This document shows, in pieces, positions 12,844 through 15,633 of a DNA stretch of 15,633 bases. The notes below the pieces were generated by a model. The model saw only the letters and a list, made by a program, of their open reading frames with translations. It was not told the origin of the DNA and ran no database searches. How positions within the stretch are numbered: position 1 is the first letter of the stretch; each line of letters begins with the position of its first letter. The translations under genes were made by a program, and so were the position numbers. The DNA is from an uncultured Eubacteriales bacterium (GTDB lineage Bacteria; Bacillota_A; Clostridia; Oscillospirales; CAG-272), in contig USTB01000003.1 in assembly GCA_900557635.1 (NCBI GenBank), positions 1 through 15,633 on the forward strand. The letters are read 5' to 3'.

Positions 12844-15633
12844 ATGTCAGGATTCGTCCATTTGCATTTGCACAGTGAATACAGTCTGCTCGACGGTGCA
12901 TGCCGCATCGCCGACATCCCGCGCACGGCACGGGAAATGGGGCATACTGCCGTTGCGCTGACCGATCACGGTGCCATGTACGGTGCCGTTCCGTTTTACC
13001 GCGCATGCAAAAAGGAGGGGGTTCGCCCCATCATCGGCTGTGAGGTCTATGTGGCGTCCCGCACGCGCTTCGGACGGGAGGCGGGCATCGATCAGCAAAC
13101 GTACCACTTGGTGCTTTTGGTGACTTCCGACGTGGGATACCGCAATTTAGTGCAGTTGGTCTCCCGCGCGTATACCGAGGGCTTTTACGGCAAGCCGCGC
13201 GTGGATACCGAGCTTTTGGCAGAGCATGCGGAGGGACTGATCGCCCTGTCGGGCTGTCTCGGCGGCAGGATCCCGCAGTTTATTTTGCAGGGTGATATGG
13301 AAAACGCCCGCCGCTATGCGCTCAGCATGCGAGACATTTTCGGTGAGGGAAGTTTCTACCTTGAGGTGCAGAATCACGATCTGCCAGACGATCTCCGCGT
13401 TCTGCACGGCCTGCGCACCCTGTCTCAGGAGACGGGGATCCCCATGGTTGCGACCAATGACGTACACTATCTGAAGAAGAGCGATGCCGAGACGCAGGCG
13501 GTTCTGATGTGCATTCAGACCAATCGCACGGTCACAGACGGCAGACCGCAGGGCTTCGGAAGCGATGAATTTTACTATAAGAGCACCGAGGAAATGGAGC
13601 GTCTGTTTGCCGATTACCCCGATGCATGTGAAAATACGGTCAGAATTGCGGAGCGCTGTTGCTTTGATTTTGACTTTGATCAGCGGTTTCTTCCCAAATT
13701 TTCCACAGATCCCGCAGAAACGGCGGCGCAGATGCTGCACCGTCTTGCCGCAGAGGGCTTGGAAGAGCGCATGCGGCGCGGGGACATCGTGCCCGAGAAC
13801 GAGGAGGATCGCGCCACCTACAAGAGCCGCATGGATTATGAGCTGTTTATCATCAACCGCATGGGGTATAACGACTATTTCCTTGTGGTGTGGGATTTCG
13901 TAAATTACGCAAAAACGCACGGTATTCCCGTAGGTCCCGGGCGTGGCTCGGGGGCGGGAAGCCTTGTGGCGTACCTTCTGCACATCACCGAGATCGATCC
14001 CATTCGGTTCGGACTCCTGTTCGAGCGGTTTCTCAATCCGGAACGGGTGTCCATGCCCGACTTTGATATCGACTTCGGACATGAACGACGCGGCGAGGTG
14101 GTGGACTACGTCGCCGAGCGGTACGGCAGGGACCGCGTGGCGCAGATATGCGCATTCGATACCTTGGCGGCGCGCGCGGCTTTGCGCGATGTGGGACGGG
14201 CGCTCGGTATGCCGTATGACGCAGTGGACAAGGTGGCAAAGTCGATCCCGCGCCGTCTCGGCGTGACGCTGGACGACGCGCGGCGGGAGGAGCCGCTCCG
14301 CACCATGTGCGAAAACGATGCGTCGGTACGGAATCTGGTGCAAATCGCGTCGTCACTGGAGGGCATGCCGCGCCACATTTCCACGCATGCCGCGGGTGTG
14401 GTGATCAGCGACCGCCCCGTGCGGGACTATGTGCCCCTGTGTCTCGGGTCGGGACTGCCCCTCATCCAGTATGATATGGACGTGGTGGCTTCCCTCGGAC
14501 TTCTGAAATTCGACTTTCTCGGTTTGCGCTATCTCACCGTGATCGAGGATGCGGCGGCGCTGATCCGAAAAAGAGAACCCGAATTCGATGCGGATCGCAT
14601 TCCCTTTGACGATGCGGAGACCTTTGCCCTGCTGTCGGCAGGAAAATCGTCCGGTGTGTTTCAGTTGGAGAGCGCGGGCATGCGGCAGATGCTGACCCAG
14701 TTCCGCCCGCAGAGCGTTTCGGACGTCATGGTGGCGATCGCTCTGTACCGCCCGGGACCCATGGAATCCATTCCGCGCTTTTTGGAGAACCGTCATTCTC
14801 CGGACGGCGTCACCTATGAGATTCCATGTCTCGAGCCGATCCTGCGCGAAACCTGCGGATGTATCGTCTATCAGGAGCAGGTGATGCAGATCTGCCGTGC
14901 CGTGGCAAATTTTTCCTACGGACGCGCCGACAGAGTGCGCCGCGCCATGGCGAAAAAGAAAACCGAGGAAATGGAAAAGGAGCGCGAGGGCTTTCTGCAG
15001 GGGGCGAAGTCCAATTTCATCCCCGAGGAAGCGGCGAAAAGGCTGTTCGACGAGATCGCGTCCTTTGCCTCCTATGCCTTCAATAAGAGCCACGCCGCAT
15101 GCTATGCGTTCACCTCATACCGAACCGCCTATCTCAAGGCGCATTACCCGGGGGAATATCTTGCGGCACTTCTGTCCTCGGTGCTCGGAAATCAGCCCAA
15201 GATGGCGGAATATGTGGAAGAAGCGCGTGAGTGCGGGCTGACGGTGGCAGGTCCGGACGTCAACGAGAGCGAGGAAGGCTTCTCGGTGTCGGACGGCGTG
15301 ATCCGTTTCGGTCTGCTCGCCCTGAAAAATGTGGGCGTGAATTTGGTGCATGCCATCGTGGCACAGCGGAAAATGAAGCCGTTTTCCGACTTTGCGGACT
15401 TTTTGCGGCGTTGCGGCGGCGGGGACTGCAATCGCCGCGCTCTGGAAAGTCTGATCCGTGCCGGCGCGTGCGATTCGCTCGGTCTGCGCCGCAGTGTGAT
15501 GCTTGCATCATATGAGACTCTGCTCGACCGCGTGACCGCCAAGACGAAAAATGCGATGATGGGGCAGATCGGACTGTTCGGAGACGAAACGCTACCCCTC
15601 ACCTTTGAATATCCCGACCTTCCCGAGCTGGAA
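12844..15633 (+). CDS. dnaE: DNA polymerase III alpha subunit DnaE, 3' end cut by window
   Basis: DnaE is a C-family replicative polymerase. The frame is open to the last base; 930 residues are visible and roughly 200 are likely missing. The N-terminal PHP domain keeps a full set of expected metal ligands: H8, H10 and D17 (HLHSEYSLLDG), H42 (TDHG), E67 (GCEVYV), H88, C138 (SGCLGG), D206 and H208 (NDVHYL), so it may proofread by itself, unlike the E. coli enzyme, where these are lost. The polymerase core has GPGRGSGAGS (364-373), PDFDIDF (405-411, catalytic D406 and D408) and LKFDFLGL with D557. Later come NKSHAACYA, a helix-hairpin-helix region, and QIGLF (908-912), a likely sliding-clamp binding motif. 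ATG 12844 has GGAGGT 9 nt before it, 47 nt after whiA. Many Firmicutes also carry PolC; it is not in the window. Confidence 0.97.
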   Translation, partial: MSGFVHLHLHSEYSLLDGACRIADIPRTAREMGHTAVALTDHGAMYGAVPFYRACKKEGVRPIIGCEVYVASRTRFGREAGIDQQTYHLVLLVTSDVGYRNLVQLVSRAYTEGFYGKPRVDTELLAEHAEGLIALSGCLGGRIPQFILQGDMENARRYALSMRDIFGEGSFYLEVQNHDLPDDLRVLHGLRTLSQETGIPMVATNDVHYLKKSDAETQAVLMCIQTNRTVTDGRPQGFGSDEFYYKSTEEMERLFADYPDACENTVRIAERCCFDFDFDQRFLPKFSTDPAETAAQMLHRLAAEGLEERMRRGDIVPENEEDRATYKSRMDYELFIINRMGYNDYFLVVWDFVNYAKTHGIPVGPGRGSGAGSLVAYLLHITEIDPIRFGLLFERFLNPERVSMPDFDIDFGHERRGEVVDYVAERYGRDRVAQICAFDTLAARAALRDVGRALGMPYDAVDKVAKSIPRRLGVTLDDARREEPLRTMCENDASVRNLVQIASSLEGMPRHISTHAAGVVISDRPVRDYVPLCLGSGLPLIQYDMDVVASLGLLKFDFLGLRYLTVIEDAAALIRKREPEFDADRIPFDDAETFALLSAGKSSGVFQLESAGMRQMLTQFRPQSVSDVMVAIALYRPGPMESIPRFLENRHSPDGVTYEIPCLEPILRETCGCIVYQEQVMQICRAVANFSYGRADRVRRAMAKKKTEEMEKEREGFLQGAKSNFIPEEAAKRLFDEIASFASYAFNKSHAACYAFTSYRTAYLKAHYPGEYLAALLSSVLGNQPKMAEYVEEARECGLTVAGPDVNESEEGFSVSDGVIRFGLLALKNVGVNLVHAIVAQRKMKPFSDFADFLRRCGGGDCNRRALESLIRAGACDSLGLRRSVMLASYETLLDRVTAKTKNAMMGQIGLFGDETLPLTFEYPDLPELE

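Noticed and set aside
13147..14343. A 398-codon open frame on the minus strand inside dnaE
   Set aside because: It lies entirely opposite the strongly conserved polymerase sequence and looks like a composition artefact.

Overview
The window looks like chromosomal DNA from a GC-rich member of the class Clostridia (Firmicutes), probably an Oscillospirales/Ruminococcaceae-like gut bacterium. Three things point there: the gene order nusB ... xseA-xseB-ispA ... tlyA-nadK-argR-recN followed by murB-whiA-dnaE; purine-rich GGAGG-type ribosome binding sites; and canonical TTGACA/TATAAT-type promoters. Third codon positions are mostly G or C, so long mirror-image open frames appear on the opposite strand and are not genes. 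No rRNA, tRNA, CRISPR array, insertion sequence or phage gene was seen.

Layout. (1) 1-1298, plus strand: the 3' part of an ABC exporter ATPase and its ABC-2 membrane partner, translationally coupled by an ATGA overlap. (2) 1304-1364: a long, nearly perfect hairpin with an A-run on one side and a T-run on the other, acting as a shared terminator for two converging transcripts. (3) 1386-1823, minus strand: a small four-helix membrane protein with its own strong promoter. (4) 1824-2080: a divergent control region with one good promoter on each strand and a pair of near-identical 14-bp direct repeats 20 bp apart just before the plus-strand -35 box. (5) 2081 to the end of the window: thirteen genes on the plus strand with gaps of 0-114 nt and several overlaps, plausibly one long operon or a chain of coupled ones.

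The long gene cluster is housekeeping. nusB serves rRNA transcription antitermination. It is followed by a diverged TsaD/Kae1-like paralogue of unknown function. xseA and xseB encode exonuclease VII. ispA (prenyl diphosphate synthase) and a divergent-PAP2 membrane protein touch isoprenoid or lipid metabolism. tlyA is an rRNA 2'-O-methyltransferase, nadK makes NADP, argR senses arginine, recN acts in double-strand-break repair. A hemolysin III family membrane protein follows, then murB (peptidoglycan precursor), whiA (DNA-binding regulator linked to division) and dnaE (replicative polymerase, cut by the window edge).

The most interesting points are departures from the expected plan: dxs is missing between ispA and tlyA, and rapZ-yvcK are missing between murB and whiA; WhiA lacks roughly 45-50 residues of its N-terminal homing-endonuclease-like domain; a perfect GACAC-A-GTGTC palindrome sits just before the whiA ribosome binding site, matching the half-site recognised by Streptomyces WhiA; the TsaD-like protein has lost several conserved active-site positions; and IspA has a deletion right after its second Asp-rich motif. 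I found no clear new defence or mobile system here.
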